From Parachlamydiaceae bacterium (GTDB lineage Bacteria > Chlamydiota > Chlamydiia > Chlamydiales > Parachlamydiaceae), in contig JASBUW010000188.1 in NCBI GenBank assembly GCA_030147755.1, positions 1-33,173 on the forward strand: a stretch of DNA of 33,173 nt, given 5' to 3'. The position numbers were made by a program, and so were the translations under genes. Numbering within the stretch: the stretch's first letter is position 1; each line of letters begins with the position of its first letter. The notes below the pieces were generated by a model. That model saw only the letters and a list, made by a program, of their open reading frames with translations. It had not been told where the DNA came from and searched no databases. Positions 9,485 through 17,689 of the stretch are shown one piece after another.

Positions 9485-9778
9485 TTAGTGAATAATGCGA
9501 AAATCTTCTTGAGTTTGTTTGATAGGAAAATATTCAATCGAAACGTCTTCTATTTGACTTGGACCTATTTCTCTTTTGAGTTTTTGAATAAGAGCTTCCA
9601 AATCTTGTTTAGAACCTTGTGCATAAATTTCAACAGATCCATCAGATAAGTTACGCACCGTTCCTTTTAAGCCTAAGTTATGTGCATGATAGCGCGTTAA
9701 AGCGCGAAATCCTACTCCTTGTACACAGCCTTTGACAATGGCATGCATTTCGTAGAAATCTTGAGAGGCATTCTCCAT
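9485..9778 (-). CDS. acyP: acylphosphatase
   Basis: A 97-residue acylphosphatase, which hydrolyses carboxyl-phosphate bonds of small acyl phosphates in the cytosol. The signature is complete: the phosphate-binding loop VQGVGFR with Arg25, then GTVRNLSDGSVE with catalytic Asn43, and the C-terminal strand region. GAGGAAG three bases before the ATG supports this start, although it is close; the Met at residue 11 would still include the catalytic parts. It lies 12 bases after dus, so it is the third gene of a yggT-dus-acyP operon. The length is normal for the family and no residues appear to be missing. Confidence 0.92.
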   Translation of the reverse strand: MENASQDFYEMHAIVKGCVQGVGFRALTRYHAHNLGLKGTVRNLSDGSVEIYAQGSKQDLEALIQKLKREIGPSQIEDVSIEYFPIKQTQEDFRIIH

Positions 9779-9790
9779 ACTTCCTCTTCT

Positions 9791-10831
9791 TTATAAACAA
9801 CAATCTAGTTCTTGCGCTTGCTCTGCGTCTTCCGTATTACTCTCTTCGCCCAAAGGAAAGCGTAAAATCAAATCTTGTATCTCTTGCATACTCTGCGCGC
9901 GACTAATCAACTCGCGAAATTGACGCGTCCCGGAAGACTTCTTGAGATACCAACAACCCACACGCCGCATATCCAAACACACCCGATGATCATGGTGATA
10001 ACGTTGCGTAATCAAGAAATGCTCATACAAGGCTTGACGACAATCTTCCAAAGAACGTGCATTCACCGGCAAACCATCTAAATAACGTAAAATGTCTTCC
10101 ACTGCCCAAGGTTGTCCCATGGTCCCACGTGCCACTAACACAGCATCACAGCCTGTCGTCTCAAACATTTTTTGAGCAGAGGGACCATCCAATACATCCC
10201 CATTGCCAATGACTGCAATCGTCGTTGCAGCTTGCTTACACGCTTTAATATAGTCCCAATTGGCAGGTCCTCGATAACCTTGTTGACGAGTGCGTCCATG
10301 TACACAAATCGCTTTTGCGCCTGCTTGCTCCGCAATTTTTACAATTTGCTCCAGATTAATACTGCGCTCATCCCATCCTGCACGAATTTTCACCGTGACA
10401 GGAATTTTAACAGCCGCCACCATATTAGCTAACACTTCACCAATCAATTCAGGAGTCTTTAACATCCCAGATCCACTGCCATCTTTGGTCACTTTGTCCA
10501 CCGGACATCCACAATTCAAATCAACAACATCAAATCCTAAATCTTCAATGATGCGCGCCGCTTGACCTGCAATCGCCGGTTTACTGCCACATAATTGTCC
10601 CCCAATCGGATGCATATCAGCAGAATAATCCAACAAGTGAAAGGTGCCCGCATCATGCCGCACCAAGGCATCCATTTTCACCATTTCACAATACATCAAT
10701 CCGGGGCGATACTTAGCCGACATTTTGCGAAAAGGAAAATCTGAACAGCCAGCTAAGGGCGCATAAAATACGCGATTGGGCAGAGTTAAAGATCCGATTT
10801 GAAATAATTTTTTGTGATCACTCGTACTCAT
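9791..10831 (-). CDS. dusB: tRNA-dihydrouridine synthase
   Basis: A flavin-dependent enzyme that reduces uridines in the D-loop of tRNA. The TIM-barrel signature is clear: YAPLAGCSDFPFR at the N-terminus, LNCGCP with catalytic Cys109, KIRAGWD, then HGRTRQQGYRG and GNGDV for FMN and substrate binding. It has 346 residues. I chose the ATG at 10831 rather than the one at 10882 because it overlaps the yggT stop codon in an ATGA, and because the first conserved strand follows soon after it. The subfamily assignment (DusB/NifR3-like) is by resemblance. The Chlamydia counterpart, as I remember it, is CT644 (called yohI), close to ygfA and recA as here. Confidence 0.92.
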   Translation of the reverse strand: MSTSDHKKLFQIGSLTLPNRVFYAPLAGCSDFPFRKMSAKYRPGLMYCEMVKMDALVRHDAGTFHLLDYSADMHPIGGQLCGSKPAIAGQAARIIEDLGFDVVDLNCGCPVDKVTKDGSGSGMLKTPELIGEVLANMVAAVKIPVTVKIRAGWDERSINLEQIVKIAEQAGAKAICVHGRTRQQGYRGPANWDYIKACKQAATTIAVIGNGDVLDGPSAQKMFETTGCDAVLVARGTMGQPWAVEDILRYLDGLPVNARSLEDCRQALYEHFLITQRYHHDHRVCLDMRRVGCWYLKKSSGTRQFRELISRAQSMQEIQDLILRFPLGEESNTEDAEQAQELDCCL

Positions 10832-11091
10832 ATCAAGGAAATCAACACATGAATAAGAATGTTTTGAATAAAACTTAAACAAATGAAAGCCACAATAGGA
10901 CTTAAATCAAACATGCCTAAAGGGGGAACAAAACGACGAAAAAAATTTAAATAAGGATCCGTATAATAACTAATAAAACGCATCCATTGATAATCTCTCA
11001 ACTGGGGAAACCAAGAAGAGACAATCCGGATAAGAAGCATTAATGTATACACTTGAAACGTGACATTAATCATTTGAATCAATACTAACAT
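10828..11091 (-). CDS. yggT: YggT family membrane protein
   Basis: A small integral membrane protein of about 87 residues. It shows two hydrophobic helices separated by the conserved element RIVSSWFPQ...DPYLNFFRRFVPPLGMFDLSPIVAF, which defines the YggT family. The role is poorly known; relatives have been linked to osmotic tolerance and to cell-division genes. I start it at the ATG at 11091. The longer reading back to 11187 would run through the promoter region and overlap the divergent gene at 11180, and it adds a non-homologous polar segment. AAAGGA about 12 bases upstream could serve as the ribosome site. The stop overlaps the dus start in an ATGA, so the two are translationally coupled. 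Confidence 0.8.
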   Translation of the reverse strand: MLVLIQMINVTFQVYTLMLLIRIVSSWFPQLRDYQWMRFISYYTDPYLNFFRRFVPPLGMFDLSPIVAFICLSFIQNILIHVLISLI

Positions 11092-11179
11092 AAATAAATT
11101 GCAATCCTTTACACATAACTTGTATGATACCATATAAATTCTACTATAAGCTTCTATTTTAAGCATTAAATATTGAGAT

Positions 11180-12814
11180 ATGTTCAAACTTCAGTCTTCT
11201 GTTACTTCTATTGGATTAGAGTTCACTTCAACCGGAATTAAAGCTGCCCAAGTGAAATCCGGCTTTAAAAGTCCTATTCTTCAAGAACTCTTTAGCTTTA
11301 ATCCAGCAACTGACAATGTAAAGCAGCTTTACATGCATCATCCTTTCTTAACGACGGGTTTAGATGGACTCGATGTGATCGTCCGTCCTTTAAATCTGCC
11401 GCTCACAAAAGAGAAAGACATTGCTGCCGCTTTAGCTTTTCAAGCTGAACCTTTGCTCCCTTATCCTGCTGATCAAGCGCTTTTGTCTTATCAAATTTTA
11501 GGTAAAAATCAAGACACAACAGATTTAACTCTTTTATCTGTACGCAAAGAATCTCTTCAAACACATCTCGAACAATGGCGTGCCTGGCGTATTGAACCGG
11601 AAAAAACGGCTTGTGTCCAATCTGCCCTTTGTCATTTTAGCAACGTTTATTTAGCGTCCAAAAAAGTGTTATTGCTTTTACACATGCAGACGCACTCCAT
11701 GACATGTGTTTTAATCCGAGAGGGCAAACTCATCGCTTCTTTTGCGCAACCTTTAGGAGCCGATCTTCTTGTCAAGGAACAAGAAAGTACTCTACCGCAA
11801 AATGAAGCCGAATGGAAAGCACTTGAAACGCAAAAAGAATCGCCGTTAGGCATGGCTTTACTGCGTTTGAAAAAAAGTGTGACTCAAATGGGTTATGCTT
11901 TGCTCAAAGAGGTCAGGGGTGTTCATGTCGAAGGGATTGCTGTCACCGGAGAAGCTGCACAATGGAATGGATTAAGCGCTGTTCTGATACAAGCTTTAAA
12001 TTTACCTTTGCTTGAGTGTGAAGCGGTGGGACATTATTCTTCTCAAGAATTGTTGAACTATGCTGTTCCCATTGGATTAGCCTTTGGTTCTTTACCTGGG
12101 CAAACGGATCACATCGATTTTCTTCAAGAGGATTTTAGTTATCCTCACCCTTGGCGCAGATTGAAAACACCAATGGCTCTTTATTTTATTGCCATTGCTT
12201 TATTAAGCAGTGCCTTCTATTTGTTTAGTCAGCATTACCTTAGCTATCAAGAGGATCGCACCAAGCAAGCGTATGTGGATTTATTGGCGAGCATGAGTAA
12301 AACTTATCCGCAGTTTGAAACTGATTATTTAGCGAAGAATCCTTTAGAAAAAGAACGCCTGGGTGAAGAAGTAGTGAGCGTACAGCAATTGACTCCCGAA
12401 GACATCACGCAACGTTTGAATTTTCTACAAAAAGATCTGCAAGCCACGCCGGACTCTTTTCCTTTATTTGCCAATATTCCTCGTGTGAGTGATGTCTTAA
12501 CATGGCTGACTCAACATCCCACTGTGGGCTATATCGATGAAATGGGTCATCCACAAGCGCGTTTGCAAATTGAAAGTTTTAGTTATATGATGCTGAAAAG
12601 ACCTCAACAAGGCAAAAAGCAAGACAAATATCAAGTTAAAATTGAATTAGAATTTAGTAGTCCCACTCCTAAGTGGGCGCGTGAATTTCACGATGCTTTG
12701 ATTACTCCCAATGATTGGGTGGATCCTAAAGGGGAAGTCAAATGGAGTTCTAATCGTGGCAGATATAAAACTTCGTTTTTCTTAAAAGATAAAACCGTTT
12801 ACCCTAGTTCGTAG
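11180..12814 (+). CDS. PilM/GspL-like actin-fold membrane protein
   Basis: A 544-residue protein whose N-terminal 310 residues look like the actin-fold PilM/GspL group of type IV pilus and type II secretion proteins. Visible traits are the early IGLEFTSTGIKAAQV strand, the LPLTKEKDIAAALAFQAE segment at about 74-90 followed by LLPYPADQALLSYQIL, and AVPIGLAFGSLPG at about 295-306. A single membrane helix spans about 332-350. A C-terminal part of about 190 residues follows, as in GspL or a PilM-PilN fusion. It starts a group in which the next protein also has an N-terminal membrane helix (PilO/GspM-like topology). As I recall, the counterpart in Chlamydia is the uncharacterised CT646. The PilM-like assignment is an inference from the pattern. 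A weak ribosome site precedes the ATG. Confidence 0.6.
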   Translation: MFKLQSSVTSIGLEFTSTGIKAAQVKSGFKSPILQELFSFNPATDNVKQLYMHHPFLTTGLDGLDVIVRPLNLPLTKEKDIAAALAFQAEPLLPYPADQALLSYQILGKNQDTTDLTLLSVRKESLQTHLEQWRAWRIEPEKTACVQSALCHFSNVYLASKKVLLLLHMQTHSMTCVLIREGKLIASFAQPLGADLLVKEQESTLPQNEAEWKALETQKESPLGMALLRLKKSVTQMGYALLKEVRGVHVEGIAVTGEAAQWNGLSAVLIQALNLPLLECEAVGHYSSQELLNYAVPIGLAFGSLPGQTDHIDFLQEDFSYPHPWRRLKTPMALYFIAIALLSSAFYLFSQHYLSYQEDRTKQAYVDLLASMSKTYPQFETDYLAKNPLEKERLGEEVVSVQQLTPEDITQRLNFLQKDLQATPDSFPLFANIPRVSDVLTWLTQHPTVGYIDEMGHPQARLQIESFSYMMLKRPQQGKKQDKYQVKIELEFSSPTPKWAREFHDALITPNDWVDPKGEVKWSSNRGRYKTSFFLKDKTVYPSS

Positions 12815-12820
12815 AGTGAT

Positions 12821-13444
12821 ATGTTAGAGAATATTCCTGTTTCAAGAGCTGTGGCCTATTTGATAGGGTTAGGATTACTACCTTTGCTTTTTGTCATTTT
12901 TTTATTTTTTTCAGAGAAAAGTCGATTAGAAGAATTGGATAGCACCATTGCCATGATTCAAGACCAAGCTTTTTTGAAAGAAAAAAAACAAGCGCAAAAC
13001 TTAGCTGTTCGTCAGCATTTTCGCGATGCCGACCATTTTTATATCGACAAATACTTAGAAACGCTTGTTTTTCTTGAACCTGAAATTGAAACTTTGCAGA
13101 AGATTGTCAAAGATAAAAATTTTGCGGATGATGAGCGTATCAAAAAACGTCTAGAATTTTTGACCGGTCAATCCAATTCTTTGATTTTCTCGGAAGGCTC
13201 TGTGCAATCTTTTCCTCTTTTTCAAGAAACAACCGAAACATTGGTGCATCCTGTGGAAGTGAATGCCAGTGATATTCAAAAAATTTTGGCGCGTGTTGAA
13301 GGAGTGGATATTGGAGAATTTAAACCAGGGCCTAACCGTCCTCAATTGGTGATCACAGAATTTAAACTTGATAAAAAGAAAGCCAGTGATAGCAACGAAG
13401 TTTTTCTGCTTAATTTAAAGCTAATTAAAAGAGAATTTTTATGA
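12821..13444 (+). CDS. single-pass membrane protein, possible PilO/GspM-like partner
   Basis: A 207-residue protein with one membrane helix at about 11-29, then a charged helical stretch (residues 30-110) that could form a coiled coil, and a small C-terminal domain with beta strands. This topology matches PilO/GspM, whose role is to bridge the inner membrane, but sequence similarity cannot be judged here. It begins six bases after the preceding stop, and its own stop overlaps the next start in an ATGA. The three genes are therefore probably translated together. The Chlamydia counterpart by position is CT647 (recalled, not searched). It most likely works with the PilM-like protein in one envelope complex. 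Confidence 0.6.
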   Translation: MLENIPVSRAVAYLIGLGLLPLLFVIFLFFSEKSRLEELDSTIAMIQDQAFLKEKKQAQNLAVRQHFRDADHFYIDKYLETLVFLEPEIETLQKIVKDKNFADDERIKKRLEFLTGQSNSLIFSEGSVQSFPLFQETTETLVHPVEVNASDIQKILARVEGVDIGEFKPGPNRPQLVITEFKLDKKKASDSNEVFLLNLKLIKREFL

Positions 13445-14748
13445 GAAAGTCGAAATTATTTAAACAACTTGTTTTGGGCATTCTCCTATGCCTACTTTTC
13501 TTTACCTTAACAGCCGCTAAGCGTGGACAAAATCGCAAAAATCGCATTTTGCCACTAACGAGTATCCACATCGTGGATCGGAATGGTTTTGCCGAAACAA
13601 TTAGTAATAAAGAACGTTTAAATCAGTATCAGAATACCAATTTTTTAAAACCGCAGCCTTATCAAAAGGTGTTGCGTATTTATGCGCGTAGTTCGTCAGG
13701 CAATTTACGGTCAGTTATCACAACTTATCACGAAAATGGCAATGTAAAACAGTTCTTAGAAGTGTTAAATGCACGTGCACATGGCAAATATTATGAATGG
13801 CATGAGAATGGAAGCATGAGCGTAATGACTCAAGTCATTGGAGGCACGCCGGATGTAACTCCTATGGCAGAACGTTCGTGGTTATTTGATGGTCTCAGCT
13901 GCGCATGGGACGAAGAAGGCAATCTGATGGCTGAGATTCCCTATTGCCAAGGCTCCATTGAAGGCACGGCTGTGCACTATCATAAAAATGGGCAAATTTG
14001 GAAAGCAATTCCTTATTCTAAGAATCAAGCAGACGGCCTCGTGCAAATCTTCAAAAGTGATGGCGAACTTTTACAGCAAATTCATTATGTGCAAGGACAA
14101 CGGCAAGGCTATAGCTGGCGTTATTGGGACTGCGATCATCTAGCGAGCCAAGAGGAGTATAACTGTGGTAAACTTGTCAATGGCCAATATTTTGATCAAC
14201 AAGGGAATGTAGTAGGAGAGGTCAAACAAGGCAATGGCTATCGCGCTGTATTTGGCAAAACACATATTCAAGAGCTACAAGAATATGTAGATGGCGTCTT
14301 AGAAGGAGAAGTCAAAGTTTTTAACGCAGAAGGACGTTTAAAGCGTATTTACCACGTCAAAAATGGCATTAAACATGGAGAAGAAATCGAGTATTATGAT
14401 CGCCTGACCGCTGCTCTCACCCCACAACCCAAACTTTCTTTTCATTGGTACGAAGGTAAAGTGCAAGGTTTAGCCAAAACTTGGTATACGAATGGCAATC
14501 AAGAAAGCCAAAAAGAAATGGCTAAAAATGCCAAAAATGGTGTGTTAACCGCCTGGTATCGTGATGGCAATCTCATGATGATGGAAGAATACGAAGATGA
14601 CAAATTGACGCGTGGTGATTACTTTAAAAAAGGGGAAAGATCTCCCGTTAGTCAAGTCAATCAAGGCAAAGGACTTGCCACCATATTCGACGCGGATGGC
14701 TATTTCGTACAAAAAATCAATTATTTTAATGGAAAACCAGAAAGTTGA
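13441..14748 (+). CDS. exported MORN_2-repeat protein
   Basis: A 435-residue protein with an N-terminal signal peptide: Lys/Arg start, hydrophobic core at about 10-25, then TAAKRG. The rest is built from repeats of the MORN_2 (YwqK/antitoxin-like) kind. Repeated units of the form YHENGN...G.Y.EWHENG, YHKNGQIWKAIPY and WYTNGNQESQKEM recur about every 22-25 residues from residue 90 to the end. Such repeats form extended beta sheets that bind partners or membranes. The start overlaps the previous stop in an ATGA and the 3' end overlaps the cyclo-ligase gene by 20 bases, so it belongs to this operon. By position it corresponds to Chlamydia CT648 (recalled). It is probably a periplasmic scaffold. 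The antitoxin label often given to such proteins has no support here. Confidence 0.75.
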   Translation: MRKSKLFKQLVLGILLCLLFFTLTAAKRGQNRKNRILPLTSIHIVDRNGFAETISNKERLNQYQNTNFLKPQPYQKVLRIYARSSSGNLRSVITTYHENGNVKQFLEVLNARAHGKYYEWHENGSMSVMTQVIGGTPDVTPMAERSWLFDGLSCAWDEEGNLMAEIPYCQGSIEGTAVHYHKNGQIWKAIPYSKNQADGLVQIFKSDGELLQQIHYVQGQRQGYSWRYWDCDHLASQEEYNCGKLVNGQYFDQQGNVVGEVKQGNGYRAVFGKTHIQELQEYVDGVLEGEVKVFNAEGRLKRIYHVKNGIKHGEEIEYYDRLTAALTPQPKLSFHWYEGKVQGLAKTWYTNGNQESQKEMAKNAKNGVLTAWYRDGNLMMMEEYEDDKLTRGDYFKKGERSPVSQVNQGKGLATIFDADGYFVQKINYFNGKPES

Positions 14749-15280
14749 TCTAAAACAGCAATGGCGCAGCCGTTTGAAAGCAATTTGTCAGGCTATTCCT
14801 GATAAGAAACGCTTGCAAGCAGCTGTGCAAGCTTATGACACTCTTTTGCCTCTTTGTCAAACGTCTTTCCATGTGCTATCTTTCGCCAGCTTTAAATTTG
14901 AGATCAATCTGTTTGAGTTGAATCAAGTGTTAGCAGCGGAACAACGTTTAATCCTTCCACGCATAGTCCACAATGACTTGCAGCTTTTTCGTGTTAATCA
15001 TCTGGATCACTTAGAAAAACATGCGTGGGGTCTGCTAGAACCCCATCCATCCTTTTGCGAGCTTATTTCGCCTCATGCAGTCGAAATCGCCCTAATACCT
15101 GGTTTAGGGTTTGATTTAACCACTAAGCATCGCTTAGGATATGGCAAAGGCTATTACGATCGCCTTTTGTTCGCTTTATCTCAAGCACAAACATGGGGAA
15201 TTGGTTTTCAAGAGCAGGCGGTAGATAATTTGCCTTATGATCGACGTGACGTGACTTTAAATGACATTCGCTTATTTTGA
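14729..15280 (+). CDS. ygfA: 5-formyltetrahydrofolate cyclo-ligase
   Basis: A 183-residue enzyme that converts 5-formyl-THF to 5,10-methenyl-THF using ATP. The family signature LGYGKGYYDR occupies residues 136-145. Upstream are the FASF(K)FEINL segment and the IPGLGFD strand, and downstream GIGFQEQAV and LPYDRRDV. I start it at the ATG at 14729, where the family N-terminus begins; longer readings run into the MORN_2 gene. The 20-base overlap with that gene indicates translational coupling. In Chlamydia this gene (CT649 as I recall) directly precedes recA. Here about 8 kb of accessory DNA intervenes, and a decayed copy of this gene's 3' third lies at 17199-17376. Confidence 0.92.
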   Translation: MENQKVDLKQQWRSRLKAICQAIPDKKRLQAAVQAYDTLLPLCQTSFHVLSFASFKFEINLFELNQVLAAEQRLILPRIVHNDLQLFRVNHLDHLEKHAWGLLEPHPSFCELISPHAVEIALIPGLGFDLTTKHRLGYGKGYYDRLLFALSQAQTWGIGFQEQAVDNLPYDRRDVTLNDIRLF

Positions 15281-15287
15281 ATGAATC

Positions 15288-15527
15288 TTATCTTTTAATT
15301 TTAGCAGCAATATTTCTTCTTATTCCTCTTGAGGCAGAAGAAACAGATTTCTTCTTTTGAGGGATTCTTTCTTTCATATCTTCGCCTACGCTATACAAAA
15401 CATCAGGGCAAAAATTAGCTCCATTTGGCCAACAAATTGTGTAATTGAATTCATCTATTTGAAATTTTTTAAAGTATTCAATCTCTTTTAGATGAATCCT
15501 TAGAGTTTTATCACAAAGCCACAACAC
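15288..15527 (-). pseudogene. DUF2442 protein, probably shortened
   Basis: A 79-codon frame with the DUF2442 core FNYTICWPNGANFCPDVLYS. Normal members begin with a longer N-terminal part ending in a DLxPyL-type strand. Here MLWLCDKTLRI runs straight into HLKEIEYFKKF, so a stretch of roughly 15 residues seems missing, and so does the usual start. The only start available is a GTG at 15527, five bases from the divergent ATG at 15533, leaving no room for a promoter. DUF2442 proteins are often partners in toxin-antitoxin-like pairs with DUF4160, and no such partner is here. The frame is open and ends in a basic tail, so a functional short protein is possible, but a remnant is more likely. It converges on ygfA with seven bases between them. 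Confidence 0.55.
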
Positions 15528-15532
15528 GTTTT

Positions 15533-16999
15533 ATGGTTAATGTACTCTATGCGACCCAAAAGCAAGGCTACCACCATGAACAATCCTTTGATCGGACTAA
15601 TATCTTACAACGACTTTCTTTAACCAATCTCCAACATTATGTATATGGAGATATGAATATAGAAAAAAGAAAGGGATTCGAAGAAGATATCAGAAGGCTG
15701 AAAGGAGTAGGAGGGGGATCTGAAGAACCTTTAGTTTTAATCAAAGATTCCCTAGAAAAATGGCTTAAAGAAAATACACTCTCTTCTAAACAACGTAAGA
15801 AAGCAGTCGATTTATTAAATCACTTAAATCAATCTCCCGCCTATGTCTTTACAGATGAAGAATCCCTGCGTTTAATTGAACAAGGATATCCTATTGTTTT
15901 TGGAGCAACTTCTGTTGATGCAGAAGAAAAATATCCAGAAGATAATGGATGGTCTAACTCTAATCTACAGGAATTCTTAGTAGAGGGTCCTTTGCCTTTA
16001 GGAACGAAAATTCAAGCGGCTTTTACTACTTCCGAGCATGTGAAAGATTTGAAGCAGGTAATGGAAAAGGAAAACACAGGAGTAGGCGTATTTGAATTGG
16101 GAACAGGATTCTATTTAGAGACACGCCAATTGATTAAGGGAGAGAAATCTCTTTTTGTCAAAAAAGGGGATTCTTTTTCTGTCCAACAACAAAAGCTTTC
16201 TGAAGTTTTGCAAAGAGAAGTTTTACCTGGCTATGCCATTCCTTTTCCGAAAGATCCTTTTTATGAAACAGAAAAAGGAGAAAAAGTTTTCATTGACACG
16301 CCTCATTATGGCCAAACTTATTCTTATGAAACTTATAGAGCGCACGTAGAAAAAGGTGGCGAAACCCGTCATTTTCATGGTCCCATTCACGCTGCTCGTA
16401 CGGCCCTTTGGACTCAACTTCTTTTAAATGTATATAAAAAAGCGGGTAGAGACACTTCTAAAATTAATCCTTTTTTATTAGGATTTGGAGGTGGTGATCA
16501 TGATTTTGAAAGGCTGGATGATGGCCAAGACCGCTGGGACAAACAATCGGCAGCCAAATTCAAATTACATTGTCAGCAACTCGCTCTCCCCTCTATTCTT
16601 GAACGCTATCAGTTGCCTGTCTATGTAGACGCGATTGCAAATAAGGATCATGTTCGGCCAGAGGATTCTGACATTAAACGTATCATTCACGATGCAGATT
16701 GTTTAGAGATTGTTCGCTGCTTGAAACAGTTTTCTGATTTTGAGAAACATCGATTATGCTTCGTGCATTTCCCTTCGTTAAAAGCCGATTATCAAGAAAA
16801 ATTGATTCAGGAAATTGCGCAGTTTATCCAATTGACGGAAGAACCTAAGATGAAATGGGCTTTAGAAGTCGAATCTACAAATTGTTACGCAGATCTTTGC
16901 AGATTGATAGGCAAACTCCATCAAGAAAAACAGCTGTTCTCCACTCTTTTTGAATTACTGAAAGAAGTCATAGACTCTTTTCCTTCAGAAGAAAGATAA
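15533..16999 (+). CDS. SidE/Dup-type phosphodiesterase-domain protein
   Basis: A 488-residue protein whose C-terminal half resembles the phosphodiesterase (PDE) domain of Legionella SidE effectors and the DupA/B deubiquitinases. In those proteins the domain processes ADP-ribosylated ubiquitin. Key elements are HGPIHAARTALW (His282, His286), DHDFERLDDGQDRWDKQSA (Asp322, His323, Asp324 and nearby Glu326) and IIHDADCLEIVR (His386). The metal-free catalytic His/Glu set would come from these. The N-terminal 250 residues include a GATS..AEEKYPEDNGW segment that I cannot assign, and I see no clear mono-ADP-ribosyltransferase triad. There is no signal peptide. The lack of a ribosome site and the abutting DUF2442 frame raise doubt about the true start. 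If correct, it would be a secreted effector acting on host ubiquitin. The similarity is from memory of the motifs. Confidence 0.62.
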   Translation: MVNVLYATQKQGYHHEQSFDRTNILQRLSLTNLQHYVYGDMNIEKRKGFEEDIRRLKGVGGGSEEPLVLIKDSLEKWLKENTLSSKQRKKAVDLLNHLNQSPAYVFTDEESLRLIEQGYPIVFGATSVDAEEKYPEDNGWSNSNLQEFLVEGPLPLGTKIQAAFTTSEHVKDLKQVMEKENTGVGVFELGTGFYLETRQLIKGEKSLFVKKGDSFSVQQQKLSEVLQREVLPGYAIPFPKDPFYETEKGEKVFIDTPHYGQTYSYETYRAHVEKGGETRHFHGPIHAARTALWTQLLLNVYKKAGRDTSKINPFLLGFGGGDHDFERLDDGQDRWDKQSAAKFKLHCQQLALPSILERYQLPVYVDAIANKDHVRPEDSDIKRIIHDADCLEIVRCLKQFSDFEKHRLCFVHFPSLKADYQEKLIQEIAQFIQLTEEPKMKWALEVESTNCYADLCRLIGKLHQEKQLFSTLFELLKEVIDSFPSEER

Positions 17000-17007
17000 A
17001 TAATATC

Positions 17008-17200
17008 AATTTATCTCAAAATAGCAAGCGATGACGCTTCTTTTTAAAACGTTGCGGATCAATGGTACTTGCATCAAAGATTTATCCAGTCCATTGTTGA
17101 TATTGTTGAGCTAGAAAAGGGAGACAAAGTGGAGTAATACTGAGGATAGTCTGTTTTGACCCAGCGATCAATTTTCCACACGACATGCTCGAGATCTTTT
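17008..17200 (-). pseudogene. 3' fragment of the kinase-like gene
   Basis: This segment is a diverged copy of the last approximately 190 bases of the kinase-like gene, matching 19275-19471. Long stretches are nearly identical, for example around ggagtaatactgaggatag and ccacacgacatgctcgagat. One extra A in the run at about 17115 shifts the frame. The copy breaks off at 17200, where it is joined directly to a ygfA fragment on the other strand. There is no start and no intact frame, so it is a remnant left by duplication. Confidence 0.85.
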
Positions 17201-17376
17201 TAGGATTTGATTTAACCACTAAGCATCGTTTAGGATATGGTAAAGGCTATTGCGATCGTCTTTTACTAAATTTATCTCAAGCCCAAACATGGGGAATTGG
17301 CTTTCAAGAGCAGGCGGTAAATAGCCTATCTTATGATTGACGGGATGAGGCTTTAGACCACATTCGTTTATTTTGA
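17199..17376 (+). pseudogene. 3' fragment of ygfA
   Basis: A diverged copy of the end of the cyclo-ligase gene, matching 15103-15280. It encodes the equivalent of FDLTTKHRLGYGKGY, but the next Tyr of the signature is Cys. A CGA codon in the SYDRR region has become TGA, giving an internal stop near 17340. The final LF and stop remain. The 5' two thirds are absent. The two genes share only TTTA-like bases at the break, so a microhomology junction is likely. Confidence 0.88.
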
Positions 17377-17440
17377 ACAATTCTTAACGCTCTGGCTTGA
17401 AAAGCTAAAGCATGATTTAAATGTTGCTAGATTTAGATAA

Positions 17441-17689
17441 GGCAGCGGTAAAAAAATTTATTATGATAAACAAGGAGTTCCGGGCAGGACTCAAGATACC
17501 GTAGCAGACATTTATCCACAAATGTCTGCTGGAAATATAAAAGAAGCCGGGAGAGGAAACTTAGCTATACTGAGCGGTCAATCCGAGCGCGAAACAAAAT
17601 AAACACATTTGAGTATGTTTTTAGGAACAGTAGCAATTAAGATTATTCAGGGTAATTTCTCCGAAGGTAAATGGGTAAGTGACGTTTGA
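17441..17689 (+). pseudogene. decayed MORN-protein 3' end
   Basis: Two pieces resemble the last 30 codons of the MORN gene that follows. Bases 17441-17479 encode GSGKKIYYDKQGV, against GRGKKIYYNEEGT in the intact gene. Bases 17624-17689 encode GTVAIKIIQGNFSEGKWV and a stop a little later. In the intact protein these pieces are adjacent; here about 145 bases, including a perfect hairpin, lie between them. No start or continuous frame exists upstream. This is a degraded paralogue of the MORN gene. Confidence 0.7.
17503..17530. repeat. perfect 11-bp hairpin
   Basis: The arms agcagacattt (17503-17513) and its exact complement (17520-17530) flank a six-base loop. It lies within the segment interrupting the MORN remnant and may mark an insertion. 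It has no T-run of terminator type. Confidence 0.55.

Noticed and set aside
13441-14748. MORN_2 protein as a toxin-antitoxin antitoxin
   Set aside because: It has a signal peptide and sits in an envelope gene cluster; no toxin gene is adjacent.
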